From Bacteroidota bacterium (GTDB lineage: Bacteria; Bacteroidota; Bacteroidia; Bacteroidales; Lentimicrobiaceae): a stretch of 64,000 nt of DNA. This document shows, in pieces, positions 26,413 to 35,625 of this stretch. Position 1 is the first letter of the stretch. The number at the start of each line of letters is the position of its first letter. The position numbers and the translations under genes are program-made. The notes under the pieces are model-generated. The model had not been told where the DNA came from, did not search any database, and saw only the letters and a list, made by a program, of their open reading frames with translations. The DNA is taken from positions 62,001-126,000 of the forward strand of contig JAEZDY010000029.1 in NCBI GenBank assembly GCA_023417935.1, written 5' to 3'.

Positions 26413-28533
26413 ATGATTAAAAGACAAAAGACTGATCAAGGTAGCAAGCTGAAAGCGTTGCTTAAAAAAGGTAGAAATCAACCATTTTATACCAGTGTGA
26501 AGCCAATGCTCGCAACTCTTGTTGATAAACCATTTGACGCTGAAGATTGGGTATACGAGGTTAAATGGGATGGTTATCGGGCTGTTGCATTCCAGAATGA
26601 TGGTTTCATAGAAATAAAGTCTAGAAACGATAAATCTTTCGTTGAGAAATTCTACCCTATTACCAAAGCGCTGACGGTTTGGGCTAAAAATGTTATCATT
26701 GATGGGGAGATTGTGGTACTAGATAGTGATGGAACAGCTAATTTCAGTGCGCTTCAAAACTGGAGAAGTGAAGCTGATGGAGAACTTGTGTATTATCTAT
26801 TTGACATATTATGGATTGATGGCATAGATGTTAAAGGACTTCCTTTATTTGAAAGAAAAGAAATTCTTAAAAGTATATACCCTGAAGACTCAATAATACG
26901 AGTAAGTAAAGAATTTCAAACATCGGGAATTGATTTTCTAGAAGTTGCCAGAAAAATGGGACTGGAGGGCATAATGGCAAAAAGAATTACCAGTCTTTAC
27001 CATTCAGGAAACAGAACCAGAGATTGGCTCAAGATAAAAGCAAACCATAGGCAAGAGGTTGTTGTAGGCGGTTACACATTGAATGAAGGAAGCAATAAAT
27101 CTTTTAGTTCCTTACTTGTTGGGGTATATGAGAAGGGCAGGTTTATCTATACAGGGCATGTTGGTACAGGTTTCAGCTCTAAAACTCAAAAGGAGATGTT
27201 GGAGCAATTTATGCCACTTATAATTGATAAATCGCCCTTTGAAGTTAAACCTGATGTTAATAAACCAAGTCGCTTCAGACCTAATCCGCCAAACGCTAGA
27301 GTAACATGGCTAAAGCCTGAGCTTATTTGTGAAGTAAGTTTTACCGAAATGACAAATGATGGAGTAATGCGACACCCTTCATTTAAAGGAATGAGGATGG
27401 ATAAAAATGCGAAAGAGGTGGCATTTGAAAAAGAAACCGACACAAAAGTTGCTATAAAAAATGAATCCGATGTTATCAATGTTAACAAAGCAACGCACAA
27501 GAATAGAAATAAGGTTACAAGTAAAATTCAGAAAGAACTTTCAAACCAAACTGAAGGAAACAAATTAGAAAATATTATTCTTAAGCCAGTAGGAAATTTA
27601 AAAAGAAAAACATTGCTTAATCCTTATGATAAAACCCAGGTTAAGATTGTAGGGGGGCATGAGCTTAAGTTTACTAATCTGGATAAAGTATATTGGCCGG
27701 ATGATAAAGTTACCAAGCGTGATTTAATAAATTACTATTACGGAGCAGCACCTTTCATTTTACCATATACATCAGGCCGTCCAATGACCCTAAAGCGCTA
27801 TCCTGAAGGTATAAATGGATTTAACTTTTATCAGAAGAATGTTAAAGGTAAAGTACCAGATTGGGTCAAAACATACCACTATTACAGCGAAACGGATAAG
27901 GAGGATAAACTCTATATGCTGGTGAACGATGAGCCTACACTTATGTTAATGGCTAACATGGGATCAATTGAGCTTCATCCGTGGAGTAGCACTGAGAAGA
28001 AACCTGATAATCCTACTTGGTGCATCATAGATCTTGATCCGGCCCACCACTCTTTTGAGCAGGTAATAGAAGCCGCCAGGGTTACTAAAGATGTCCTTGA
28101 TTCCATGGGAATAAACTCGTATATAAAAACCAGCGGTTCTACAGGTCTGCATGTATACATCCCACTAGGCTCAAAATACACTTTTGAGCAGAGTAGAGAG
28201 TTTGCCCGTGTAGTAGTTACACTAGTTCACCAAGAGATTCCAAAATTTACAAGCATAGAAAGACTAACTACTAACAGGGAGGGAAAGATGTACCTCGACT
28301 TTCTTCAAAACAGGCCACACGCAACAGTTGCAGCACCTTATTCCTTAAGGCCAAAACCTGGTGCAACAGTATCAATGCCACTCCATTGGGATGAAGTAAA
28401 AAAAGGATTAAAAATGACTGACTTCACCATTTTCAATGCCCTTGATAGAATGAAAACTGAGGGAGATATATTTAAACCGGTGTTAGGTAAGGGAGTTAAC
28501 CTTGCAAAGATTATTAAAGATTATTCTTTATAA
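26413..28533 (+). CDS. ligD: ATP-dependent DNA ligase LigD (ligase + polymerase domains)
   Basis: A 706-residue two-domain NHEJ enzyme. Residues ~27-330 are the ATP-dependent ligase: Lys51 in EVKWDGYR is the adenylated residue, followed by IDGEIV, LEGIMAKR and DWLKIK, then the OB-fold ending at GMRMDK. A lysine-rich linker of about 80 residues leads to the primase-polymerase domain (about 410-706) with LTNLDKVYWP-like start, HPWSS, and metal-binding DLDP near residue 540. The phosphoesterase domain common in Pseudomonas-type LigD is missing. The natural partner Ku is not in this window. The role is double-strand break joining with fill-in. Confidence 0.93.
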   Translation: MIKRQKTDQGSKLKALLKKGRNQPFYTSVKPMLATLVDKPFDAEDWVYEVKWDGYRAVAFQNDGFIEIKSRNDKSFVEKFYPITKALTVWAKNVIIDGEIVVLDSDGTANFSALQNWRSEADGELVYYLFDILWIDGIDVKGLPLFERKEILKSIYPEDSIIRVSKEFQTSGIDFLEVARKMGLEGIMAKRITSLYHSGNRTRDWLKIKANHRQEVVVGGYTLNEGSNKSFSSLLVGVYEKGRFIYTGHVGTGFSSKTQKEMLEQFMPLIIDKSPFEVKPDVNKPSRFRPNPPNARVTWLKPELICEVSFTEMTNDGVMRHPSFKGMRMDKNAKEVAFEKETDTKVAIKNESDVINVNKATHKNRNKVTSKIQKELSNQTEGNKLENIILKPVGNLKRKTLLNPYDKTQVKIVGGHELKFTNLDKVYWPDDKVTKRDLINYYYGAAPFILPYTSGRPMTLKRYPEGINGFNFYQKNVKGKVPDWVKTYHYYSETDKEDKLYMLVNDEPTLMLMANMGSIELHPWSSTEKKPDNPTWCIIDLDPAHHSFEQVIEAARVTKDVLDSMGINSYIKTSGSTGLHVYIPLGSKYTFEQSREFARVVVTLVHQEIPKFTSIERLTTNREGKMYLDFLQNRPHATVAAPYSLRPKPGATVSMPLHWDEVKKGLKMTDFTIFNALDRMKTEGDIFKPVLGKGVNLAKIIKDYSL

Positions 28534-28567
28534 GGCCATCCAAGGCAAGTGTATACCAAAGACTTAA

Positions 28568-30154
28568 TTAATTCTCAAGGCCAGCTTCTATTTCCAACTG
28601 CCCAGAAAGAGCAGCCGTGAGTTCATCAGAATCATCCGTTCCAATGTCAGATATTTGCTGAGCTGAACTAAGGTCTTTCTTTGTTTTCAGGCCTAATTCC
28701 TTAAGTTTTTTTGCTTGTCCTAGTAGATTATCATTACCGCTTATGAGTTGCTTATGAGCATCAGAATATTTTTTCTTTGCTTTATCAAGTTGTACACCAA
28801 TATCCTCAAGATTTGAAACAAATCCAACAAATTTGTCAAACATTTTAGCTCCCCGTTCAGCAATTTTCATTGCATTCTGGTTTTGATATTCCCTTTTCCA
28901 TAAATCAACAATTAGTTTCAATGAAGTAATCATGTTAGTGGGATTCATTAGGAGTATTCTTCTCTTATAAGCGTATTCCCATAACCCTGAATTTCCCTGC
29001 ATTGCTGCAATATAAGCTGGTTCACTTGGTATGAACATCATAACGAAATCAAGCGAATTACTATAATCATCATATCCTTTTTTACTGAGGCTGTCAATAT
29101 GGTTCTTAATGGCTTTCACGTGATTTTGTAGTTCGGCTTGCTGTGATTCTAAATCACCAGCCTCAAGATACCTCAAAAAGGAGTTTAGCGACACTTTTGA
29201 ATCGATAATAACACTCCGGTTGTCAGGATATTTTATAACCGCGTCAGGCCTCATTTTTTTATCTTCTGAATCTGAACGAAGTGGATTCCCATATTCATCA
29301 CGCAATTGTTCTTGCATAAAGTACTCATGATCTTTTCGTAAACCCGACATCTCTAGAATGTGCTCAAGTATCATTTCGCCCCAATCACCCTGTGTTTTTG
29401 CTTCACCTTTCAAAGCCTTTGTGAGGTTTTGTGCATCTTCACTGATCTTCTGATTAAGATCAGCAAGTTCTTTTACCTTTTCACCCAATGAAAATCTCTC
29501 TTTTGATTCTTTAATGTAAACATCCTCAACCTTCTGTTTGAATTCTGCAATGTTTTTCCCAAGTGGCTCAAGTATGGCTGATAGGTTAGTTTTATTAAGT
29601 TCAGTAAACTTTTCAGTTTTAGTATCTAATATTTTGTTAGCAATATTTTCAAACTCAAGATTGAATTTTTTCATCACGAGCTCCATTTCAGTTTTCTGTG
29701 TTTCGAGCTTTTCACGTAAGGCTTTATTATTGGCTATCTCTGAAGCAAGTTTATTATTAATGATATCAAATGATTCCCTGATGGCCCTAATTTCAGTATT
29801 GAGCGCTACAATCTCTGAATTCTTTTCACACAGAGAATTATTTGCAGCTTTTAACATGGCTTCATTAGTTGCAAGTTGGTTGTACGTTGTTCTTAACTCA
29901 TCTCCTGTTTGAGTTAGTTTACCCTCCAATTGCAATATTTGTTTTTGTTTCTCTGCCTGCAGATTTTCGAAGTTCTCCAATTGAGTATTGCTGGATGCTT
30001 TAAAAGAAGCAAACATCCGATCAAGGTCATTGTATTTATTTAATGAATCTTCATGTAATTTCTTGTTGGAAGAAATTAAAGTGAGTCGCGAGATTAACCA
30101 TCCTAATATCCCACCTATAATAATACCTGCCAAAATGTATACCAATATCGACAT
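28568..30154 (-). CDS. rmuC: DNA recombination protein RmuC
   Basis: A 528-residue RmuC homologue. It has one N-terminal transmembrane helix (IIIGGILGWLISRL), a long coiled coil (residues ~25-190) and the conserved nuclease-like domain with GEAKTQGDWGEMILEHILE, RPDAVIKYPDNRSVIIDSKVSL (PD-(D/E)XK-like D..DSK) and the FVMMFIPSEPAYIAA segment. RmuC limits inversion at short inverted repeats. A TATATTTG box on the minus strand (30204-30197) lies 43 bases before the start. It is convergent with ligD. Confidence 0.92.
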   Translation of the reverse strand: MSILVYILAGIIIGGILGWLISRLTLISSNKKLHEDSLNKYNDLDRMFASFKASSNTQLENFENLQAEKQKQILQLEGKLTQTGDELRTTYNQLATNEAMLKAANNSLCEKNSEIVALNTEIRAIRESFDIINNKLASEIANNKALREKLETQKTEMELVMKKFNLEFENIANKILDTKTEKFTELNKTNLSAILEPLGKNIAEFKQKVEDVYIKESKERFSLGEKVKELADLNQKISEDAQNLTKALKGEAKTQGDWGEMILEHILEMSGLRKDHEYFMQEQLRDEYGNPLRSDSEDKKMRPDAVIKYPDNRSVIIDSKVSLNSFLRYLEAGDLESQQAELQNHVKAIKNHIDSLSKKGYDDYSNSLDFVMMFIPSEPAYIAAMQGNSGLWEYAYKRRILLMNPTNMITSLKLIVDLWKREYQNQNAMKIAERGAKMFDKFVGFVSNLEDIGVQLDKAKKKYSDAHKQLISGNDNLLGQAKKLKELGLKTKKDLSSAQQISDIGTDDSDELTAALSGQLEIEAGLEN

Positions 30155-30343
30155 ATTCTATTTTTTTCGTTCACAATTAATCTAAAACTGCTGAGGCAAA
30201 TATAATGACTAAGACGGTCAATTTATGTCGTTACGCTATTAAATTTTGAATTTAATATATTCGACTAATTCTTTTTCTTAGATTATAATATTTTAGTTCC
30301 AAGTTGCTGAAAAACAACAAAATAGAAAATATTGAAGTAATTC

Positions 30344-30384
30344 GGACAAAATTGTCCTTTATTAAATTATTTTGCTTACCTTTG
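30344..30384 (+). promoter_or_regulatory. Promoter and putative operator of the rrf2-ric operon
   Basis: An inverted repeat GGACAA-AA-TTGTCC (30344-30357) contains the -33 TTG (30352-30354), and a -7 box TACCTTTG follows at 30377-30384. The operator therefore overlaps the promoter. The likely binder is the Rrf2 protein encoded directly downstream, giving autorepression. Confidence 0.55.
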
Positions 30385-30402
30385 CATTCTAAATCAGCTG
30401 TT

Positions 30403-30849
30403 ATGTTTTCAAAAGCTTGTGAATATGGTATAAAAGCAATGATCTATGTAGCTTTAAAATCAAAGCAGCAGACAAGGGTTGGATTAAATGATATTGCAAC
30501 GCAGATAGACTCACCGGTTTCTTTTACAGCGAAGATACTGCAGAAATTAGTGAAAGATGATTTGATCAATTCACTTAAGGGCCCTACTGGTGGGTTTTTC
30601 ATCAGCGAAGAGGATGCCAAAAATATAAAATTGAGCAGAATTGTAACGTCACTTGATGGTGATTCTGTTTATAAAGGTTGTGGAATGGGCTTCAACGAAT
30701 GCAATGATCTCAGACCTTGTGTTTTACATCACCGATTTAAAATCGTGAGAGAAGAATTGAGGTATATGCTTGAAGAAACATCATTGGATGAATTAACCAA
30801 TGATATTTATTATGGTATATCATACCTAAAAAGTAAGTCAAATAACTAG
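30403..30849 (+). CDS. Rrf2 family iron-sulfur transcriptional regulator
   Basis: 148 residues counted from the ATG giving MFSKACEYGIKA, the normal Rrf2 start (a longer frame to 30304 would include the promoter). Residues 1-85 are the winged helix (LNDIATQI, SFTAKILQKLVKDDLI, GPTGGFFI). Cys93, Cys100 and Cys106 form the Cx6Cx5C cluster that holds a [2Fe-2S] or [4Fe-4S] cofactor, so it should sense NO, oxygen or cluster status as in NsrR/IscR. It lies 21 bases before ric, which it probably controls together with itself. Confidence 0.9.
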   Translation: MFSKACEYGIKAMIYVALKSKQQTRVGLNDIATQIDSPVSFTAKILQKLVKDDLINSLKGPTGGFFISEEDAKNIKLSRIVTSLDGDSVYKGCGMGFNECNDLRPCVLHHRFKIVREELRYMLEETSLDELTNDIYYGISYLKSKSNN

Positions 30850-30870
30850 CAAAACAAAAACAAAAATATA

Positions 30871-31605
30871 ATGGAAAACATCAAGAAAGCAACAGTTGGC
30901 TCTTTTGTAGCCAATGATTACCGCGCAGCATCAGTATTTCAAAAGTACGGTAGTGATTTTTGCTGCAGGGGAGGAATATCAATAGAAGAGGTTTCACATA
31001 ATCACAATATTGATGCTGAATTACTCATATCAGAATTGCAGGAGGCAGTTAATCAGCCTAATAATGAAGGTATTGATTTCAGGACCTGGCCTCTTGATCT
31101 ATTGGCCGATTATATTGAAAAAACTCATCACAGATATATTGTTAGAACTGTACCAGCGCTCAACCAGTATCTTGATAAGCTTTGTGAAGTTCATGGGGAA
31201 AATCATCCGGAATTATTCCTCATTGCTGAAGCTTTTGCTACCGCAGCAAGTAATTTGGGTGCTCATATGATTAAGGAAGAAAAAGTGCTTTTCCCTGTTA
31301 TAAGGAAAATGGTTGAAGCTAAGAGTAATGGTGAAGTACTTGTTAAATCAGAATTAGGTACTGTTGAAAATCCTATTGCCGTTATGATGCAAGAGCATGA
31401 TGCAGAAGGTGAACGTTTCAGGACAATTGCTCACTTAAGTAACAACTATACCACACCGGCAGATGGATGTAGAACTTATCAAGTAGCATTTGAGACCCTA
31501 AAAGAATTCGAGAGTGATCTTCACAAACATATTCACCTTGAAAATAACATACTATTCCCTAAAGCAGTATTACTGGAAACTGAATTCTCCAGATTTTCAA
31601 ACTAA
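30871..31605 (+). CDS. ric: Iron-sulfur cluster repair di-iron protein RIC (YtfE/ScdA)
   Basis: 244 residues. The N-terminal ScdA domain carries FQKYGSDFCCRGGISIEEV with Cys31 and Cys32; the C-terminal hemerythrin-like four-helix bundle supplies di-iron ligands in KTHHRYIV, HGENHPELF, HMIKEEKVLFP, MMQEHDAEGERF and HKHIHLENNILFPK. It repairs Fe-S clusters damaged by nitric oxide or oxidation. Its position after an NsrR-like Rrf2 regulator fits a nitrosative-stress operon. A strong terminator follows. Confidence 0.93.
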   Translation: MENIKKATVGSFVANDYRAASVFQKYGSDFCCRGGISIEEVSHNHNIDAELLISELQEAVNQPNNEGIDFRTWPLDLLADYIEKTHHRYIVRTVPALNQYLDKLCEVHGENHPELFLIAEAFATAASNLGAHMIKEEKVLFPVIRKMVEAKSNGEVLVKSELGTVENPIAVMMQEHDAEGERFRTIAHLSNNYTTPADGCRTYQVAFETLKEFESDLHKHIHLENNILFPKAVLLETEFSRFSN

Positions 31606-31632
31606 ACTTTGAGCTTAATTCTTATAATCCCG

Positions 31633-31658
31633 AAAGGCATGGGTATCCATGCCTTTTT
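31633..31658 (+). terminator. Rho-independent terminator of rrf2-ric
   Basis: Perfect stem AAAGGCATGG / CCATGCCTTT around a GTAT loop with a T run. It may also serve the convergent gene at 31674. Confidence 0.85.
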
Positions 31659-31673
31659 GTATGAATGCAAATG

Positions 31674-31946
31674 TTATTTAGTCACAAGGTGCATTCCACA
31701 TACTGGACAATTACCTGGTTGATCATAAATTTTCTCACCTTCACATTTCATTGGGCAGTAATAAACAGGTTTTGTGATTTCAGTTTCGTTATCGTTACTT
31801 ATAAATTCTTCTGTCCGCCCAAAATCCATATCACCTCCCGTTTCAGGACTATCAATAGGAATAGGTGATGGTTCTGTAGGTAAAAATGCAGGAGTTTCTT
31901 CCGGCATTTCATTTCTTTCATGCCTCTTAATATTATTGTTTTCCAT
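31674..31946 (-). CDS. Small heavy-metal-binding-domain protein
   Basis: 90 residues counted from the ATG giving MENNNIKRHERNE. The first ~60 residues are disordered and rich in proline and acidic residues. The last ~30 residues read YYCPMKCEGEKIYDQPGNCP then VCGMHLV, the heavy-metal-binding domain seen in copper efflux proteins (usually CPMHP...CPKCGM). Here the usual histidine-proline after CPM is replaced by KCEGE, and the two cysteines plus methionines remain. No signal peptide is visible, so it may act as a cytoplasmic metal sink or be a soluble domain module. Confidence 0.75.
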   Translation of the reverse strand: MENNNIKRHERNEMPEETPAFLPTEPSPIPIDSPETGGDMDFGRTEEFISNDNETEITKPVYYCPMKCEGEKIYDQPGNCPVCGMHLVTK

Positions 31947-31967
31947 GTTAATTTTTAAAACTAACAA

Positions 31968-32437
31968 GATAAATAGATCAAATGTTGTCAGCGAAGTAAT
32001 GTTTATTTATTTTTTAAATTACGGTAAATCAGAACATTATTTGGGATGGGAGTAATATGCTTACCTATAATATAAGTCCCATAGTTAATGACCATCTTAC
32101 CTTAAAGTTTAGGAGGTATTGTTTAAAATCAAGTTTTATGATAACCGGAGTAAAGAACTAGACATTTTAAAGAACCAGACATTCATTAATAAGCCTTAAA
32201 AAGTTAATTTTTAGCTTTTATCTTTTTTGTTATTGGACCATTTTGTAATACGTTGCAACATAATCATCTCCTATAAATAGAATATTAAAGAAACTTAAAG
32301 TGCTGTGGAATGTTAAAATTAGCAGACAAAGGGTATTGCCGCACCGATGTTAAAATATATATTGAATGCAAATGTGCATGCAAAAATCCTTGAGTTAAGT
32401 CTACAAGATTGATTATTTCATAAATGCAATACCGAAT
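31968..32437. other. Gene-free interval upstream of the GT4/GH130 cluster
   Basis: About 470 bases without a plausible gene on either strand. The only structure I see is a 16-base near-perfect direct repeat, TAAAGAACTAGACATT at 32151-32166 and TAAAGAACCAGACATT at 32168-32183 (17-base period). It may be a regulator site for the cluster that begins at 32438. No clear TAnnTTTG promoter is visible, although TATCTTTT occurs at about 32219. Confidence 0.4.
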
Positions 32438-34663
32438 ATGAAAAGTGTGTTTATCGGGACTTATCCTCCCCGCGAATGTGGCATTGGTACATTTACACAA
32501 AATCTATTTAATTCAATGCAATCGGGGTTAGAAAACAACGATCCGAATGGGAGCTATGTAGTAGCAATGAATGACTACGACCAGGATTATAATTATCCTG
32601 AAGAAGTTCATTTCACCATCAGGCAGGAATCACAGGAAGACTATATTTCAGCAGCGGAATATATAAACTTAAGTAGTGCTGATTGCTGTATACTGGAACA
32701 TGAGTTTGGGATTTATGGAGGACATAATGGGATATTCATTTTACCCCTATTGTACCGGCTTGAAATTCCACTTGTAGTGACCCTGCATACCATTGTTAAA
32801 TCACCTTCTTACAATGAAAAGGCAGTTCTTCAAGAGATTTGCAAGATGGCAAACAGAGTTGTAGTTATGAGTCGTAAAGCAATTGGCTTCCTGATTGATA
32901 TTTATGATGTTCCAGTTGATAAAATCGTTTTCATTGAGCATGGAGTACCTGATTTTAAGTTCAGCCAGGAAGAAGCTAAACATGAATTTAGATTGCGGAA
33001 TAAAAAAGTAATGCTAACTTTTGGCTTTTTAAGTCGCAATAAAGGAATTGAGACAGTAATTAAAGCACTGCCAGCTGTTATAAAAAAGCATCCTGATATA
33101 CTCTATATAGTACTTGGGAAAACTCATCCAAATGTGCTACGCCATTCTGGTGAAGAATACCGAATATACCTGACCACCATGGTTAATGAGCTACATTTAG
33201 AAAACAACGTAATTCTATTAAATAAATTCGTAAGTCAAAAAGATCTCTTTAAATACCTTCATGCATGTGACATATACATAACACCATACTTAAATGAAGC
33301 ACAAATAACGAGCGGAACATTGTCATACGCTGTGGGTGCAGGAGCTGCTGTTGTTTCTACTCCTTACTGGCATGCATCAGAATTGCTGGATGAGGGAAAA
33401 GGTGTATTATTTGATTTTAACGATATCGAGCAACTTTCAGAGATATTATCTGACCTGTTTAATTTTCCTGAAAAGAGGATGAAACTCAGAAAGAGCGCTT
33501 ATGAGTACGGTAGAGAAATTACATGGCCTAAAATTGGTTTAAAGTATAATGAACTGGTTCAGAAAATTGTTGTAGAAGATCTGAAAATCATTAAAAAGGA
33601 GATTGTTCCTTTTGATATTATGCAATTGCCACCCTTTTCTCTGGCACACTTTCAACGGATGACTGATGACACTGGTATTATTCAACATGCCAAGTTTGGA
33701 ATTCCAAATCTGAAAGAAGGGTATTGCCTTGATGACAATGCAAGAGCACTTCTCTTAGCTGTTATGGTTATTAATCGTAAGAAAGATCCAAGGGTTTTAA
33801 AGCTCTGTCCTATCTATCTAAGCTATATTCACTATATGCAGAATAAGGATGGTTCATTTCGAAATTTCATGAGCTTCAACCGCAATTTTTTGGATGACAT
33901 TGGCTCCGAAGATTCCTTTGGACGCACAATCTGGGCATTGGGATATATGCTGGCTAATGCCCCGAATGATTCATACTATCAGATCAGTAAACTGTTGTTT
34001 TTTAATGCTTTGCCAATTTTTGAGAAACTCGAGTCTATAAGGAGTATAGCCAATACAATGATTGGCATTAGCTACTATTTAAGAAGCAATCCATCGGATG
34101 AAAACTTGACCGAAGTTTTAAGAAAACTTACTGACAGAATGATTGAATATTATGAAATGAATAGTTCAGAAGAATGGCAGTGGTTTGAACAAACACTTAC
34201 TTATGATAATGCGATCTTACCACTTGCAATGCTTCATTCGTCTCAACTTTTCTCTGATGAAAAAATCCATGAAATAGCAATGAATTCAATGAATTTTCTT
34301 ATTGATAAGACATTCGTTGAAGGTTATCTATCCATCATAGGAAACGAAGGTTGGTATAGTAAGGATGGTGAACGTGCAAGATTTGCACAACAACCCGTTG
34401 ATGCTATGGCCATGGTTCTCATGTTTCACCAGGCATTTATAGTAACACAGGATAATACCTACCTCGATAAATTATTCACCTCTTTCATGTGGTTCCTGGG
34501 AGAGAATGACCTAAGAATAAGCTTGTATGACTATGAAACAAAAGGGTGTTGTGATGGGCTTGAAAGTTATGGCGTGAACCGCAATCAGGGCGCTGAGAGT
34601 ATTCTTGCCTATCTTATTTCATACTTAACTGTTCTTGAAGTATACGAAGAGTACTACAAATGA
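32438..34663 (+). CDS. GT4 glycosyltransferase fused to an alpha-helical barrel-like domain
   Basis: 741 residues. The first ~385 form a GT4 (GT-B) glycosyltransferase: IGTYPPRECGIGTFTQNL near the N-terminus, LTFGFLSRNKGIETVIKALP, and the retaining-enzyme region SGTLSYAVGAGAAVVSTPYWHASELLDEGKGVLF. Residues ~390-741 are a second, all-helical region (GYCLDDNARALLLAV, DDIGSEDSFGRTIWALGYM, WQWFEQTLTYDNAILPLAM, RNQGAESILAYLISYL) that resembles (alpha/alpha)6 barrels of glycan-acting enzymes. It heads a cluster with two GH130 proteins and another GT4. A mannosyl transfer role is inferred from that context; the second domain may bind or process the product. Confidence 0.8.
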   Translation: MKSVFIGTYPPRECGIGTFTQNLFNSMQSGLENNDPNGSYVVAMNDYDQDYNYPEEVHFTIRQESQEDYISAAEYINLSSADCCILEHEFGIYGGHNGIFILPLLYRLEIPLVVTLHTIVKSPSYNEKAVLQEICKMANRVVVMSRKAIGFLIDIYDVPVDKIVFIEHGVPDFKFSQEEAKHEFRLRNKKVMLTFGFLSRNKGIETVIKALPAVIKKHPDILYIVLGKTHPNVLRHSGEEYRIYLTTMVNELHLENNVILLNKFVSQKDLFKYLHACDIYITPYLNEAQITSGTLSYAVGAGAAVVSTPYWHASELLDEGKGVLFDFNDIEQLSEILSDLFNFPEKRMKLRKSAYEYGREITWPKIGLKYNELVQKIVVEDLKIIKKEIVPFDIMQLPPFSLAHFQRMTDDTGIIQHAKFGIPNLKEGYCLDDNARALLLAVMVINRKKDPRVLKLCPIYLSYIHYMQNKDGSFRNFMSFNRNFLDDIGSEDSFGRTIWALGYMLANAPNDSYYQISKLLFFNALPIFEKLESIRSIANTMIGISYYLRSNPSDENLTEVLRKLTDRMIEYYEMNSSEEWQWFEQTLTYDNAILPLAMLHSSQLFSDEKIHEIAMNSMNFLIDKTFVEGYLSIIGNEGWYSKDGERARFAQQPVDAMAMVLMFHQAFIVTQDNTYLDKLFTSFMWFLGENDLRISLYDYETKGCCDGLESYGVNRNQGAESILAYLISYLTVLEVYEEYYK

Positions 34664-34696
34664 TATGGAATATTGTGTAAACTAAATTCAAATGTT

Positions 34697-35623
34697 ATGC
34701 TTATCACAAGATACAAAAACAATCCTATCCTAACAAAAGATGACGTACCCTATCCTGTAGCTACAGTCCATAATGCCGGGATTGTGAAGCATAATGGGGA
34801 GTATATAATGATCTTCAGGTCACATAAAATGAATGGTCGCAGTATATTAGGTAAAGCAACAAGTGACGATGGCTTTAATTTTATGGTTGACAAAGAACCT
34901 TTTATGGTGCCAGCCACTGAAGGTATTTTCAAAGATTATGAAGAATATGGCGTTGAAGATCCACGGATTGTATTGGTTGAGGGTGAATACCTGATAACCT
35001 ATAGTGCATATTCACGATATGGTGTAAGAATAGGATTAGCAAAAACAACAGATTTTAAACATATTGAGCGGTTTTCTTTAATCACCGAAGCTGATTATCG
35101 CAATGTAGTAATTTTCCCAGAAAAGTTTGACGGATTATATGCACGCCTTGACCGGCCGCATTCGGAGATCTCACCATGGGCAATATGGATATCCTACTCA
35201 CCCGATCTGAAGTTTTGGGGTGAATCAAGAATGATTATGAAACCAATGCAATATCATTGGGACGAGATGAAGATTGGACCGGGTGCTCCTCCAATCAAAA
35301 CATCACGGGGCTGGCTCAATATATACCATGGCGTTTTTCCAACTATGGACGGCAGTGTATACCGACTTGGAGTGGCTTTACATGACCTTAATGATCCTGC
35401 CAAAATTATAGCAGTTGGTGATGATTGGATATTGCAACCTGATGAGCCATATGAAATTACTGGTTATGTGCATAATGTAGTATTTACTTGTGGTGCAGTA
35501 GCTGAGGAAGATGGAAAACTAAAATTGTATTGGGGGGGTGCCGATAAAGTAATGTGTGTTGGTGAAGCAAACATTGAAGAACTTGTTGATGCCTGCCTGA
35601 ATAACTCACGAAATCCCCTTTAA
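34697..35623 (+). CDS. GH130 family mannoside phosphorylase-like protein (short type)
   Basis: 308 residues from the ATG giving MLITRYKNNPILTKDD, the typical GH130 start (a TTG 8 codons upstream is less likely). It is a five-bladed propeller with the conserved YGVEDPR at residues 84-90, which includes the catalytic-region Asp88, and the KIGPGAPPIKTSRGWLNIYHGV segment. GH130 enzymes phosphorolyse beta-1,2- or beta-1,4-mannosides to mannose-1-phosphate. There is no signal peptide, so it is cytoplasmic. It lies 33 bases downstream of the GT4 fusion, and 2 bases before the next glycosyltransferase. Confidence 0.87.
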   Translation: MLITRYKNNPILTKDDVPYPVATVHNAGIVKHNGEYIMIFRSHKMNGRSILGKATSDDGFNFMVDKEPFMVPATEGIFKDYEEYGVEDPRIVLVEGEYLITYSAYSRYGVRIGLAKTTDFKHIERFSLITEADYRNVVIFPEKFDGLYARLDRPHSEISPWAIWISYSPDLKFWGESRMIMKPMQYHWDEMKIGPGAPPIKTSRGWLNIYHGVFPTMDGSVYRLGVALHDLNDPAKIIAVGDDWILQPDEPYEITGYVHNVVFTCGAVAEEDGKLKLYWGGADKVMCVGEANIEELVDACLNNSRNPL

Positions 35624-35625
35624 TA

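Noticed and set aside
32285..32500. 71-residue minus-strand frame overlapping the GT4 start
   Set aside because: It overlaps the well-supported start of the cluster and shows no family features.
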